This document shows, one piece after another, positions 13,338-23,659 of a stretch of DNA of 64,000 bases. Source of the stretch: Escarpia spicata (taxonomy: Eukaryota > Annelida > Polychaeta > Sabellida > Siboglinidae); the NCBI GenBank assembly GCA_963995525.1, contig CAXEFP010000979.1:1-64000 (forward strand). Direction: 5' to 3'. Made by a program: the position numbers and the translations under genes. Below the pieces are notes generated by a model, which searched no databases, was not told the DNA's origin, and saw only the letters and a program-made list of their open reading frames with translations. Within the stretch, counting starts at the first letter, position 1; every line of letters starts with the position of its first letter.

Positions 13338-13881
13338 AGGCTGACCTGGCTCACTGTCTCATCCATTACATGATGTAGCACGGTAAGCACTTGCCCGATG
13401 GATGCGAACTCGTCGTGGGTGGCGGATTTCAAGACAACAAATGCACAAAATCAACTGTTAGAGATGTTGGTTGTGCATTTAAATAAGGAAGCAGACACGC
13501 GCCTCATATTACATGCATGTGACAGTGGCAAGCACGTTCAAGAGGACAGTGGTCGTGTACATAGACACACGCGTCTTCCTCGTGTTGCTTCTCTTTATAG
13601 CCTACTGTGACATGAATGAGGCAGTGACAAGCACGTTCAAGAGGACAGCGGTCGTGTACATATACACACGTTTCTTCCTCGTGCTGCTTCTCTTTATGGC
13701 CTCATATTACATGCATGAGACAGTGACAAGCACGTTCAAGAGAGCAGTGGTCGTGTACATAGACACACGCGTCTTTCTCATGTTGCTTCTCTTTGTGGCC
13801 GGATCCAGTAAAACCAACTATTGGGTTGTACTTGGTAATGTTGTAAGAGATGGCACTACTTTGAATCTGCAGGTGGTGTAG
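13338..13881 (+). pseudogene. relic of an XPG/FEN-like transposon ORF, active-site segment triplicated
   Basis: Decayed frames match the middle of the larger ORF at 26049-28431. They read SKADLAHCLIHYMM, then HLPDGCELVVGGGFQDN (compare TLLVVGGFVNGE there), then NKEADTRLILHACDS (compare EEADTRMLLHAG) and VVVYIDTRVFLVLLLF (compare VIIKSSDTDVLVLAAY). The EADTR and DTDVLVL segments are the two acidic motifs of the putative nuclease; the second is damaged (DTDV has become DTRV). The stretch from LILHA to LLLF is repeated three times at a 99-bp period. N- and C-terminal parts are missing and no TIR was found, so this is a dead fragment from a second insertion of the same transposon family. Confidence 0.7.
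13512..13800 (+). repeat. 99-bp tandem repeat, 3 copies, in frame
   Basis: AGCACGTTCAAGAG recurs at 13531, 13630 and 13729, exactly 99 bp apart (33 codons). The frame of 13513-13881 therefore stays open through all copies. Each unit encodes TSTFKR..VVYI.TR.FL and a hydrophobic run. Confidence 0.9.
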
Positions 13882-13964
13882 TGTTCTATATATATATATA
13901 TCAGTTTTGAGATGAACGCGTATTGTGAACGCATTATGCTAAACCATTAATGTAAGTAAAAAAC

Positions 13965-14395
13965 AATCTGGAGCTTCAGCGCCATTCCGTTCCGCTATCG
14001 GTTCACGACAGCGGAAGATGGGGGGGGGGGGGTAGTTCTTGAAAATTATTATTCTGCATCGCGCCGCGGTAATTTAACCTTCTCCGCTGCCTCGGCTCTC
14101 AGCGGATGACATCGAAGACGAGCGGTGGCGGTGGGAATATTTCTCGCGGGCCGCGGCGACGTTCACAATTGTTGAAGCTCATTAGAAACCTCCAGTTGCA
14201 CCCCATTGACAATCGCCACGAAAAAAAAAACCTTATGGATTCCAGAATACTTCGATTTGCCCATTGAGGCTCGCCAAAAAGCCCATATGCACGCTCAGAT
14301 TTATTCGGGGGGGGGGGGCAGAACCATATGTCTGCCCTCAGCGAAATTCCAGACCCCTTTGCACCCTGTTCCCACGCATATGACTCACCATAGAA
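13965..14395 (-). repeat. unclassified G-tract element, inverted copy
   Basis: On the minus strand the order is the same as at 23660-24005: a C/G run; TTTTTGGCGAGCCTCAA; GTGCAA.TGGAGGTTT; AGCTTC.ACAATT; the ~112-bp repeat (TCTTC.GATGTCATC, GACAGCGGAGAAG, AAATTAC.GCGGCGCG); a second C-run; and an end at GGCGCTGAAGCTCC. Poly-G runs at 14021-14032 and 14310-14319 are its hallmark. No protein is encoded. Confidence 0.65.
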
Positions 14396-16159
14396 ACGAG
14401 CGCAGTGGCTCGCAGCAGCATCTTAATTGTATATTAGAGTGTGCACGTGTCTTTTACGACCAGCACGTGACTCCATACTTGTCAATGTGACGATGATAAA
14501 GAAAACGATAGGGCAGAACTATTGTCCAGTGGCAGACCAACGGATGTGGAATATTTTATGAAATATGTCCGATCAACAGTAACATTGAAGGCATTCCGGC
14601 AAACATCTAACTCACCTATTTTGCTTCTAATATGGGATCGGGCAAGTATTTTGTTATAAAATGCCATTTTTGACCTAATACAAGTTTTTAATTAATATCT
14701 TGAATCTCATAATATTATACCTGTCCAAGGACAACAACATATATATTTAGTACGCAAAAATAAGATGGATATGAATGGTAGTTTTCGAGATATCATGTTT
14801 TCAAAATGAGGTTTTAGCAGTTTAGCACCTGGCAGGATACCAACAAACATTAAAAAAATACAACTTAGGCAAATAAATAGATGAACACTTGGAAGATACA
14901 TTTTATATGTAGGCATTAAAACAAGTTTCATTGAGCTGTATTGTGTTGTTTGGTTTTTATCTGACTTTTTGTGAATGGGTTTCCTTTCCCTGCTCACCTT
15001 GAGTCAGGGAAAATTGTCAAAACTATACAACTGTTCTGGACATGAAACCAGAACATCCATTACAACATAATAAAGTAATTACATGAAGAAATAATGGGAT
15101 ATTTCTAATGTACTTTAGTTAAAAAGTTAAGTTCTGTAAGAAATATAGCTTACTTTGTATAAGTATAACTGCTTTTTATAAAATAATATTAAATTAAAAC
15201 TATCTGTAGTCGCATATTTAACACAACCACTGTTTCTTTGGAATTTTGTAAATTTGGATATTCGTTTTAAAATATATTAATGTACATTTCAAAATGATTT
15301 GGTCGTATAACAAAAGGAACAACCAGCCTACGTTCTTATGAAAGTTATAACTAAATGTCGTCGATCTTGGCCCGCCGTCCATTCTACCATCGACATTACT
15401 TTATTATATGATATTATATTTGCTTTAATTTGACATATGTACACTATTTCCAAAGTAGAGTAAAAAATAGATATTATTTAATAAATACGATTTTCCATGC
15501 GTATCCGTAGATCGTATGCACAATTTGAAAGTCGGCCTAAATAGCAACGACATGCCAACATAATTATTATCGCCGGTCGGACATGGTCGTAGTAGCATCT
15601 TTTGCCGACATTCCTGTTATTGACTAAATATTTCGTAGTTCCCTAATCGTTTTTAACGTAACACATACATGTTACAGTATACATAAAACATATTCGATCA
15701 TGTAAAGTGGGATAACAAACAGTGAAAATAGCACAAAGAATGTTGAGCAAAATATCAGTTAACGACGGGTATAGCATGCCCCTCACACCAAAGATCGACT
15801 TGTACTATAGCGCACATTGCTAAGGTTGTGTGGATCAGTCTATTTTATCGCGATGGGAGATCCACTTTTAACAGTAAACAAATACTCAAATTATTCGCTA
15901 CGCGTTATCAATACAATATTATTTGTTGTGTAGATCATATTTATTTGCAATTAGGAACCACAATATACCGAAATATCTTGCATATGCATCGACAAAAATA
16001 TTAGAAACGTAACTAACGGCACGAGTAGCGAGCGAGCTACCGGAGCCGCGCTAAGCGTCGGTACTCGGGTAAAATTCGCAAATCTTTCACCTTTCAAGTA
16101 TCGGCGCGGCAACAAATTTAATGTAGCTAGCCGCTCACCGCCCGATTGTCTAGATCGTA
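14396..16159. other. no gene seen
   Basis: AT-rich sequence with frames under 100 codons and no motif. The minus frame 14707-14997 has a hydrophobic centre but no splice or start context, so I do not call it. Confidence 0.6.
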
Positions 16160-16440
16160 AAGGTAGGTAAAGCTAAGTTCTTATACAGCGCAGTATCCAG
16201 TCCTCAGGACTGCTCAAAGCACTTTACACTTTACTCCCTGGCAGACCTCTTCAATCGAACACCATCTCGACTTCTCTGGGACGAATATCCACCACTGTCT
16301 ATCGCATACAGCTGGGTGAACTGAAGCAATGTAGAATAAACGAACTTGCCCAAGGTTCGACACCGCCGCACTGGATTCGAACCCACGTTCTCTCAGTTGA
16401 GAGCCCTGAGCTTTTAAAGCTGCGCTACTGCGCTCTACAT
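16160..16440 (-). mobile_element. tRNA-derived SINE
   Basis: Read on the minus strand the 5' end resembles a tRNA gene. An A-box-like TAGCGCAGC segment is followed about 40 bases later by a B box, GGTTCGAATCC. A conserved body follows (AGACAGTGGTGGATATTCGT, GTCTGCCAGGGAGTAAAGTG) and a tail with GCTTTGAGCAGTCCTGAGGA and TATAAGAACTTAGCTTTACC. The same body and tail recur on the plus strand at 63322-63566, showing it is interspersed. SINEs of this kind are transcribed by RNA polymerase III and moved by LINE machinery. The minus frame 16214-16504 is a shadow. Confidence 0.85.
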
Positions 16441-16991
16441 AAGCTAGTGACTGGCCTACGACTGACCGCCGCACACCGGTTAGCTGTGACGCAACGAAGG
16501 GCAAATTGCCGTTAGAAACTATGTATTTGTTATGGTAATTACCAACAAATCAAGTCGAAAATATAGGCGTACATTTGTCTTGGTAAATTAGGCATAGTAC
16601 AAATTAAAACAAATACATCACAATTATAATTGCAATTTTTAAGTTGATAATGTCGATTATGATTACCATATGTGTCCTTTGTAAATAAATGTTGCTCGAA
16701 CAACTTTATTATTTGCAATATTTTTAGAAGACGACTGTGCCAATACTGTTCATTGCAATACAATTTAGTACCGCTCATTGATTAAACGAAGTCATACCAT
16801 TGAGAGTGGTGTGCATCGAGTTTTAACCAACTTTGAAGGCGTGATGCAGAGCCTGTTACAGGGTCGATTGTACACGATTACAATAGAGTGTCGTAGGAGG
16901 TCTATATAGCGTGCATGAGAGGAATGAAGACGGACAACTGTACAGTTTCCGAGAATCACATCGAAGAAGTTAATTATGCCTTCGACCGATA
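16441..16991. other. no gene seen
   Basis: AT-rich sequence between the SINE and the pogo-like element; no supported feature. Confidence 0.6.
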
Positions 16992-17633
16992 TTGGACCAG
17001 TCGGGGTGTCCTATGTTGGACCACTGGTCCAATGTAAAACACCCGTGGTCCACTATACGTACCATCCCAACACACATGATATATGAAAATGTGTCATACT
17101 GAAGTTTCTGCATGTGTATATTAGACTCCTACTTATGGCCCGGGACCTTGTTGAGTAACAGGGGAGGCCTACATTTTTAATCACGGGGTATATTATTTTC
17201 TGAAATGTTCACTTTGTTTGACAGTTTTGCTGGAATATGCGGGAAACTAAAAAACAAATAATATTTGTTTCTTCAAAACGCCTCATTATTTTATTGATAA
17301 TCACCACACCTTGCTTAAAGTTTGATAGACATGGCTATTATTTTCACAGACAAGCAATAATGTGAAACTGCCTCTTATTATGTTATCAATGGTCAATAAT
17401 TGCATATGTGGCACGTATACTTAACCCGTAGCAAGCATCATAAGTCGATCACGCTCATTTGGGCAAAAACATCCCGTATTCAAACCTAGCCCCTCCTGCC
17501 AGAACGACCAAAACTAAAACATGGTTTATTTAGTTTTAGATACAAAATACTATTATTATTATATTATATCAATGACATACTTGGGAATGTCGCATCTGTT
17601 TGATTGATTTAGGCTACAAATTATATTTTTCAG

Positions 17634-18857
17634 AGACAAAACGGAAAGTGGACCCAAGAGGAACTGGATAGAGCGGTCATGTCATTCAGAAATGGAGACG
17701 CCGGCCTCAACGCAACTAGCAAGACCTAGGGGGTTCCGAAGGCTACCCTGAAGCGGCACCTAAACAACAAAAACAAAATCGCTAATGGTCCAAGAAAGTA
17801 TTTTGGTCGCCCTTGCACTCTGCCGCCAGAGTTGGAGAACATGCTGGTGGAGCATGTTTTAAAACTGGAGAATATGCTGATTGGTATGACCAGGAAAGAT
17901 TTGATGGATATGGCATATCAGTTGGCTGAAGCGAATGGGATAAGGCATTGCTTTAACACTTAAAAACAAGCAGCTAGCAGACATTGGTAGCGTGATTTTA
18001 TGAGGAGACACCCTGAACTCTCCCTCCGTCAAGCCGAGGCAACTTCTATTACGAGAGCCAAAGGGTTTAATCGTGAGAGTGTGCATGAGTTCTACGATAA
18101 ACTAGAAACTTTGGTTGACACGTACTGATTCGATGCTACAAACATCTTTAACGTGGATGAATCGGGTATAACAACTGTGCAGAAGCCTGGCCGGGTCTTT
18201 GGGAAAATAGGGAAAAGGCAAATCGGATCTCTTACTAGTGGTGAGAGAGGCTTTACTACAACAGTGGTGTGCAGCATGACTGCAGGGGGCAACTATGTTC
18301 CACCAATGATAATTGTCAGGCGTAAACGCATTATAGAATCACTGGAAGCGTCAAAGTGAATAATGAATCAGGCTGGATGAACAAGGAACTCTTCGTCGTC
18401 TGGCTGAAGAACTTTGTATCTCATGTTGGCTGCACCAAAGACAAACATGTTCTGTTGATTTTTGATGGTCATTCGTCACACACGAAAAATACTGAAGCAA
18501 TCCATTACGCCCGGGACCATGGAGTCGTCATATTATATATTCCTCCACACACAACGCACCGTCTCCAACCCCTTGATCGGGTTTTCTATAAACCTGTGAT
18601 GACCTATTACAATGTGGAATGTGACACTTGGCTGAGGACCAAACAAACTACAGTCACCATCTCCTCAGTCTGTCGTATCTTCGGAAGGGCATACGTACGC
18701 TCTGTTTCCATGGTAACTGCTGCCAATGGTTTCAAGTGCACAGGCATTTGGCCTTGTGATCGGAACATATAGACTGATGCAGATTTCGCCGCGGCTGGAA
18801 GGTTCAAGTTGTCCTACTCGGAAACTGGTATAGATGTTCCATCGAATTCTGCCTGAG
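17634..18857 (+). pseudogene. pogo-type (DDE_1) transposase, decayed
   Basis: After a TTTTTCAG that could be a splice acceptor, the frame gives a Psq-type helix-turn-helix (NGKWTQEELDRAVMSFRNGD, a TAG stop in place of a coding residue, GVPKATLKRHLNN). A CENP-B-like segment follows (KLENMLIGMTRKDLMDMAYQ, DFMRRHPELSLRQAEATSI). The DDE_1 catalytic core then gives NVDESGITTVQKPG with the first Asp, LLIFDGHSSHTKN with the second, and PPHTTHRLQPLDRVFYKP with the third. Frames change near 18350 and stops lie at 17728, 18126, 18770 and 18855, so no full transposase can be made, although all three catalytic Asp codons survive. The last transposase frame (18356-18772) is the same frame as the OTU ORF. 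Confidence 0.88.
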
Positions 18858-19210
18858 ATGCCACTGTGCAGAATGACAATTCGTCAAATACAACAACCTC
18901 GTCCGCGAGCGAGCAACAGTCCAACAACCGAAGCCTGTCCACGTGCGACCGACAGTCCAATGATCCATGTCCGCCCACAAACAAGTAACAGCTCAATGAG
19001 CTGAGCTCATCCACAAGCACCAGGCAGAATAATTTCAGGCATGTCACAACCAACCCATGCCCATCAGTGAGAGATCAACAGTCTAACAAACCTAGCCTGT
19101 CCGCGAATGAGCAACAACAGTATAATGACCCAAGCCCGTCTACAAGCGAGCAACAATCCAACAACCAAAAGCTGTCCACGAGAGAGCAACAGTCCAATGA
19201 TCCATGCCAA
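18858..19210 (+). other. degenerate tandem linker between transposase and OTU domain
   Basis: In the transposase frame the translation is a repeating Ser/Gln/Asn-rich peptide, consensus STSEQQSNNPSL, about eight times. It is interrupted by TGA at 18855 and a TAA near 18986. The DNA shows matching ~45-bp repeats (GAGCAACAGTCCAA). It looks like a disordered spacer in what was one long protein. Confidence 0.7.
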
Positions 19211-19861
19211 TCCACAAGCAGCAGACAGAGTGGTTTCAGGTGTGTCGCAACCAATGCAGATGGACGTTGTTTCTTCCGAGTCGTTGTTATTTGTCAAGAT
19301 CTCGATATGCAGCATGCAGAAAGAGACAACGATGGCAATTTAAAGGACCTGCGAATGAGAATGCGAGAAATGACTTCCGCTGATGCGCTACAATCCAACA
19401 CGATTGTACATATGCTAGACAACGTTGGCCTTTATGAAAACATTGATGAGAGGAAGGTGAACGCAGATCTACCTCAGAGACTGTGCTATGCATCTATCGA
19501 GGACAGAATCGCATCAATGGCGAATCCCAGTGAAATTATTGGGGATATAGAGATCGTTGCAACGGCACGCTGTCTACAACGACCAGTGCATGTCTGCGTT
19601 GGAGAGAGTGTACTTGAATTTGGGACGGAATTTCAGGAGTCTGGTGCAATTATGCTCAAATACATAAATCTGAGTGAAGATGCTGGTCATTGTGAAGCAT
19701 TAGTCCCAATCACGGGGCAGCTTACTGATCAACCAGAGCTGGTTAGAAAGGTCACCACTCCTGCAATCATGTCTCCCATCCCAAAACCAGCGATTTCTAG
19801 GGTCAAGAGAAGAACCACCAAGTCGGAAATCATAAACTCCAGTCCCTATAAAAAACTTTAA
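19067..19861 (+). CDS. OTU-like cysteine protease domain ORF in the pogo element
   Basis: A 264-codon open frame. Residues 1-60 continue the Ser/Gln/Asn-rich linker. From about residue 63 comes an OTU fold signature: FRCVATNADGRCFFRVV, with Asp and Cys of the D-G-x-C-x-F-R catalytic motif. A helical middle follows, then SEIIGDIEIVATARCLQRPV (the usual G..E..A.A......V block) and IMLKYINLSEDAGHCEALVP with the catalytic His. The C-terminus (190-264) is basic. OTU proteins cleave ubiquitin or related chains. Here the frame is in phase with the upstream transposase and seems once to have been fused to it. The ATG at 19067 lies inside the linker, so the true start is uncertain. Catalytic residues are intact, so this module may have been kept longer than the transposase, or simply escaped stops. 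Confidence 0.75.
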   Translation: MRDQQSNKPSLSANEQQQYNDPSPSTSEQQSNNQKLSTREQQSNDPCQSTSSRQSGFRCVATNADGRCFFRVVVICQDLDMQHAERDNDGNLKDLRMRMREMTSADALQSNTIVHMLDNVGLYENIDERKVNADLPQRLCYASIEDRIASMANPSEIIGDIEIVATARCLQRPVHVCVGESVLEFGTEFQESGAIMLKYINLSEDAGHCEALVPITGQLTDQPELVRKVTTPAIMSPIPKPAISRVKRRTTKSEIINSSPYKKL

Positions 19862-20003
19862 CAACAAAAGTCAAAAGGCACAAAAGTAGGCATAACTCAA
19901 CAGTTGGCAAAACAAATAGAAAGACAACAGATCCAATTAAGAAAAAAACGAAAAAAAGCGGCAGCTTTCTCCTGCCAGCCAAAACGAAAAAAGCGGTCAA
20001 TGT

Positions 20004-20145
20004 GACAACGAATCTTGGTAATGTGTACTGTGTAACGAACAACGAAAAGAAACCATGGTGAAATGTGTACACTGTGGGATATGGATACATATGAATTGTG
20101 CTGGTGGCCTGCCCTATAACTATCGATGTGACATGTGTCAGTAAA
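20004..20145 (+). pseudogene. PHD-finger C-terminus of the pogo protein, one in-frame stop
   Basis: After a Lys-rich stretch (19862-19990) a shifted frame gives DNESW, a TAA, then CVLCNEQRKETMVKCVHCGI, then WIHMNCAGG and YRCDMCQ before TAA. The spacing Cys-x2-Cys, Cys-x2-Cys, x4-His-x2-Cys, Cys-x2-Cys is that of a C4HC3 PHD zinc finger, with the conserved Trp before the His. PHD fingers usually bind histone tails; in a transposase one could guide insertion or chromatin contact. The stop just before the first Cys and the frame change relative to the OTU ORF show decay. Confidence 0.75.
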
Positions 20146-20662
20146 AGATCGTATTCCTAATTTGGTGATCAGGGACCATCAATTACCGACTGGTATCTTT
20201 TTGTCATTATTAGACACTCTACTGGCCATTATTCCGTTGGTTTGTTCGTTTATCCGTGACAGACTCTATCATGGCAATCACTTCGTTGGCGTATTCTTCT
20301 ATTCGTGACAACATATAATAGTTTGTTCTCAGTTCATAATTAAATTGTGTCAAATCTATTTGGCGTTTAGTCGTCACATGTCATTTGTATGCTCATTGGA
20401 ACGCCGTAGTTTTCGTGATTTATGCATTAAGCGACTATCTTCTTATAAGTCTGAAGTGGGTGCTGAACCTTGGTTTCTTTCAAAGCATCAAGACAGATGA
20501 CGTATATCGAACCAGAAGCACCTATATTGGACCACCTGGTCCAATATCAGGACCACTGTAGTCCAATATATGTCACCCGTTACCAATTACGAAAAACACT
20601 TTTTTACATATTGTTGAAAAAAAATAACAAATGCATTGACCCTATTTCCTGCTTGCACACAG

Positions 20663-20743
20663 AGCTTGTAGTAACTCGTGGCCTGATCCTTGATAATCCT
20701 CGATATCACGTACAGGAATGGAGAAAGATTGCTCGGAAGTTAG
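20663..20743 (+). CDS. possible host exon, death-domain-like start (tentative)
   Basis: A good acceptor (TTTCCTGCTTGCACACAG, 20645-20662) precedes an open stretch reading LVVTRGLILDNP, then QEWRKIARKLG. It ends at TTAG followed by GTGTTC, which could be a donor. The W..LA.KLG pattern resembles helix 2 of death domains (UNC5- or ankyrin-like proteins). No neighbouring exon was found, so this could equally be chance or another transposon fragment. The 187-codon frame around it starts inside the pogo TIR and is not a gene. Confidence 0.25.
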
Positions 20744-21492
20744 GTGTTCAATATCGGTGCACTTTCCCAACGCAATTAACGAGTGAAAACAATCGATATG
20801 GCTATAACAGAGGGTTGTCTTTCTCAAGACAAACGCACAGACGGTGCTTGTTTAATAAATCCTTCATATGCTTGAGCGTGTTGACAAGACGGCATGCTAA
20901 TATGGACATTGCGCGTCTTCGGGTTCAACAGCAGTCACGTGGGCACGGAGGCTCGCAGGCCAGGTTAAGAAAATGGTGGGGAGGCGATCAAGTGGCGCCA
21001 CGATGCGTAATTTTGGTGACCCTCTTCGAGTGACAAATGTTCGGGTTTTGATCGATGCAAGTGTATATTTTATAAGGAAGCGTATACGCATGTAGGACGC
21101 ATGTGACGAAGTTTGGCGGCTCTATGTCGTCGTTTTGATGGTTAGGTGAGAAAGTAAAAGATCGTCCTCATCCCCCTCTCCTGTTATTTTATGGGTCACT
21201 TTCACTTCTGGTCTCATCACAGGGAAATGGGAAAACAGCCTTTTATTGGTTAGTCTACTGACTTTTTCTACAACCGAAACTCTTATGCGAGTGCGAAACA
21301 CCAAAAGGTGTGGTTTGCTTCCACTTAATTAAATGGTGCTATTGGGAATCTTCATTGTGAACATAGAACATAAATAAATACAGTAGATCCACACAAATTA
21401 TATATAACGGGCGCTGCGTGTGATTTCAACCAGGGTAGGGGGCAATTGAAATAGGTGCGGTAACACAGCCCTGAAGACTGTATAAATACTAT
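20744..21492. other. no gene recognised
   Basis: Only short unrelated frames; no repeat or RNA gene that I can support. Confidence 0.5.
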
Positions 21493-22695
21493 TCATGGTT
21501 TACAATCAGCATTTATCTTGCCGACTCCATGATGTTCCAGGCAGACTGGCCAGGCGACATGATCGGCTCCCACCCTTGCGTTGAAGTCACCCAACAGCAG
21601 CAGGTGTTCCTGTGGCAGTATCTGGCTGATGCTGGATTCCAGGTTTCCATAAAACTCATCTTTGGCTTCTGGTGTTGAGTACAGGGTTGGCGCATACACA
21701 CTGATGATGTTGACAGGGCCGTCGCACGTTTGAAGACGGAGCGAGAGGAGTCTTTTAGATCCGTTTCCGTCAGGCTCTATCATCCCTAGCAATTTGTTCT
21801 TGACTGCAAAGCCTACGCCGTGCACTCTTGTATTATCGAGTCCCTTGCCTTGCCAATAGAACGTGTGGTCCTTTTCCCTCAAAGACCCTGATTCGGCCAG
21901 GCGTTTTTGTTGAAGTGTGGCGATGTCCACATCAAGCCTTTTGAGCTCGTTGTTAATGACTGCATTTTTTTGGGCGTCACTGATGTCTTGGAAGTCCTGT
22001 CAGATGTCGGTCGTCATGGTACGAATGTTCCAGCATCCCAACTTTATAATCGATTTCCTTTTCCGGTTCCGGTCCGTTTTCCTTTTCATTATCTGTTTTG
22101 TGCTCTGTCTTGTGTTGCTTGGTGCAGGAATTTCAGTCCACTCTTCAGGTTGCAAAACCCTAAGCCCCATGCATCCAGTGAGGCAGGTGAACCGTGGCGA
22201 TCCAACATCATGCTGGCTGGGGGCTGCCCAGCTTGAGGCGGGCGGTAGCTATCCTGTGAGATCTGTAGATCTCTCCTACCGTCAGAAGCAACCCTTGGCG
22301 CCACACTCTACGCCAATCGAGCAGGAGACTTATAACCGGTAAACTGCTGCTTCCCGTGTTTTATCTACACCGTGAGGTGAAGCTGGACTGTCCTCTCCAG
22401 GCACAAGTCTGGGCAAGTTGATATGGAGGGCCAGTTATTGCCCATGCAGCAAGTCTCCCTCTCCACGTCACTGGTGGATCCAAAGGAACATCCAGAACTG
22501 ATACAGTTGTGCACCAGTGCCGTCGCAGGAGCTGCCAGAAGGACGTTGAACATAACATCGGACCGCCTTAGGGACTCCGACTCCGGATTTACTGTCAGGG
22601 TGTTCTCCCTTAGCCTGTCCCGTGTGAGAGTATAGCCGCAAGGCAGCGGAGGTTTGGAATAAGAGTTTACCTTCTCCTAGACATGCGATCACTCA
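21493..22695 (-). pseudogene. RTE-type LINE 5' part: leader and endonuclease, 3' truncated
   Basis: On the minus strand the 21493-22050 part encodes the endonuclease often annotated as craniofacial development protein 2-like: GCWNIRTMTTDI, DVDIATLQQKRLAESGSL, TFYWQGKGLDNTRVHGVGFA, VNIISVYAPTLYSTPEAKDE and LLLLGDFNARVGAD, with the catalytic GDFN intact. Sequence runs out after HHGVGKIN, so the endonuclease C-terminus and the whole RT are absent. Upstream frames (22089-22304, 22468-22692) form the leader region of the same LINE family. A stop at about 22000 (DI*QDF) marks decay. Keeping the 5' end while lacking the 3' end is the reverse of normal LINE truncation, so the 3' part was probably deleted later. 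Confidence 0.8.
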
Positions 22696-23223
22696 AGGTT
22701 AACAAGCCCCATCTGCCCGAAGCGTCTAGTTTTAAGGCGCCATATATCCGTCTTTGCCCCTTCTTCTGTCAGTAAAGAACAATTCCGCCACATGAAGACC
22801 AGGAGCTGGATTCAGCTATCAGAGGCTTTACGAGAGGGGCACTTAATATGTAGTGAGAGCTTATTCTCACACCCACCCCCGTTTAACAGTCTTGGAATCA
22901 GTAATGTGTAATTAGCCTATATATGTAAAATAATGTAATACCATAATACATTACAAATAGAGGTGTGCGTATTGTACCAACGACCCATAGCGAACCCCTG
23001 TTAGCATTTAAAATCGAATACACACACATCAGAGCATATACATTTCGTTTATGCATGCCGCAGTTTCCGTAGTTTTCAACGCGCACAAACGGAAATATAA
23101 TTTTTTGAAAATAGTGCTGACATTAAAAAAAGTGTAAAAAACAATCTTTTTAAGCTCACCTCTTTGAATGTGTGTTTCGCGCTACCGACCAATGTTTACT
23201 AGAGCTCATTTATGAGTTACTTA
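22696..23223. other. no gene seen
   Basis: Non-coding; no supported feature. Confidence 0.5.
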
Positions 23224-23322
23224 GTACCGCGTTTATGGCCCTATCGGCCTGCCATACACGTACCACATCAACGACGCCACACGGCGTATTATGGCTGGCC
23301 AATAGAGTCATAAACGCGGTAC
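23224..23322. mobile_element. short palindromic MITE-like element, ~99 bp
   Basis: TACCGCGTTTATG (23224) and its reverse complement CATAAACGCGGTA (ending 23321) form terminal inverted repeats, extended by GGCCCTATCGGCC and GGCCAATAG. The whole could fold as one hairpin. No target duplication was identified with confidence. Confidence 0.6.
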
Positions 23323-23500
23323 ACTCAACGCGTTGAATAAGAAGTTAACGCGTTAACTTAGGAACCAATGAGAACGCGAAAAACTTAACGCGTTAACTTA
23401 GCAACCAATGCGGACTCGAAGAAGTTAGTTCGTTAACATATCAACCAATAAGGATTCGGAGAAGTTAACGCGTTTACTTAGCAACCAATAATGACTCATT
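23323..23500. repeat. ~55-bp tandem repeat with GTTAACGCGTTAAC palindromes
   Basis: About three to four diverged units, each with an AGTTAACGCGTTAACTTA-type palindrome, AACCAAT and a GA(T/C)TCG or GAACGCG spacer. Units start near 23341, 23387, 23427 and 23461. It follows the palindromic MITE directly. Confidence 0.75.
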
Positions 23501-23659
23501 TAGCTACGAATTATATATTGAACCAATGAATGCTAATCGTACTTATGCATTATGAACAAGAAAAGGCTGTTAATCTACAATACCATTTATGAATTAATAT
23601 AGCTAAATTTTGGCAACATCCTGCGCAATGCACATTATCGGCCTGCCATATTGTGGCGT

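Larger units (their letters stand above)
16992..20566 (+). mobile_element. pogo-like DNA transposon with OTU and PHD domains, 3575 bp
   Basis: Both ends contain repeated inverted TTGGAC(C/T)A motifs. The left end starts TTGGACCAGTCGGGG and then has TTGGACCACTGGTCCAA. The right end, reversed, starts TTGGACTACAGTGGTCC and then has TTGGACCAGGTGGTCCAA. Each is flanked by a TA dinucleotide (16990-16991 and 20567-20568), the target site of the Tc1/mariner-pogo group. Between them on the plus strand lie a decayed pogo transposase, a low-complexity linker, an OTU domain and a PHD finger. The TIRs match imperfectly and the coding part has stops, so this copy is not autonomous. Borders are inferred from the motif pair and the TA sites. 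Confidence 0.75.

Noticed and set aside
14707..14997. 96-codon minus frame with a hydrophobic stretch
   Set aside because: AT-rich context; no splice or start signal and no family resemblance.
16375..16440. Functional tRNA gene on the minus strand
   Set aside because: A- and B-box-like motifs are present but the sequence continues into a repeated SINE body, and no clean cloverleaf with a 3' acceptor stem was seen.
20470..21033. 187-codon plus frame as a complete gene
   Set aside because: Starts inside the right TIR of the pogo element and has no domain over its length; only a short inner part has an acceptor-like border.
21907..22342. Plus-strand frames of 109-141 codons
   Set aside because: Antisense to the LINE endonuclease and leader region.
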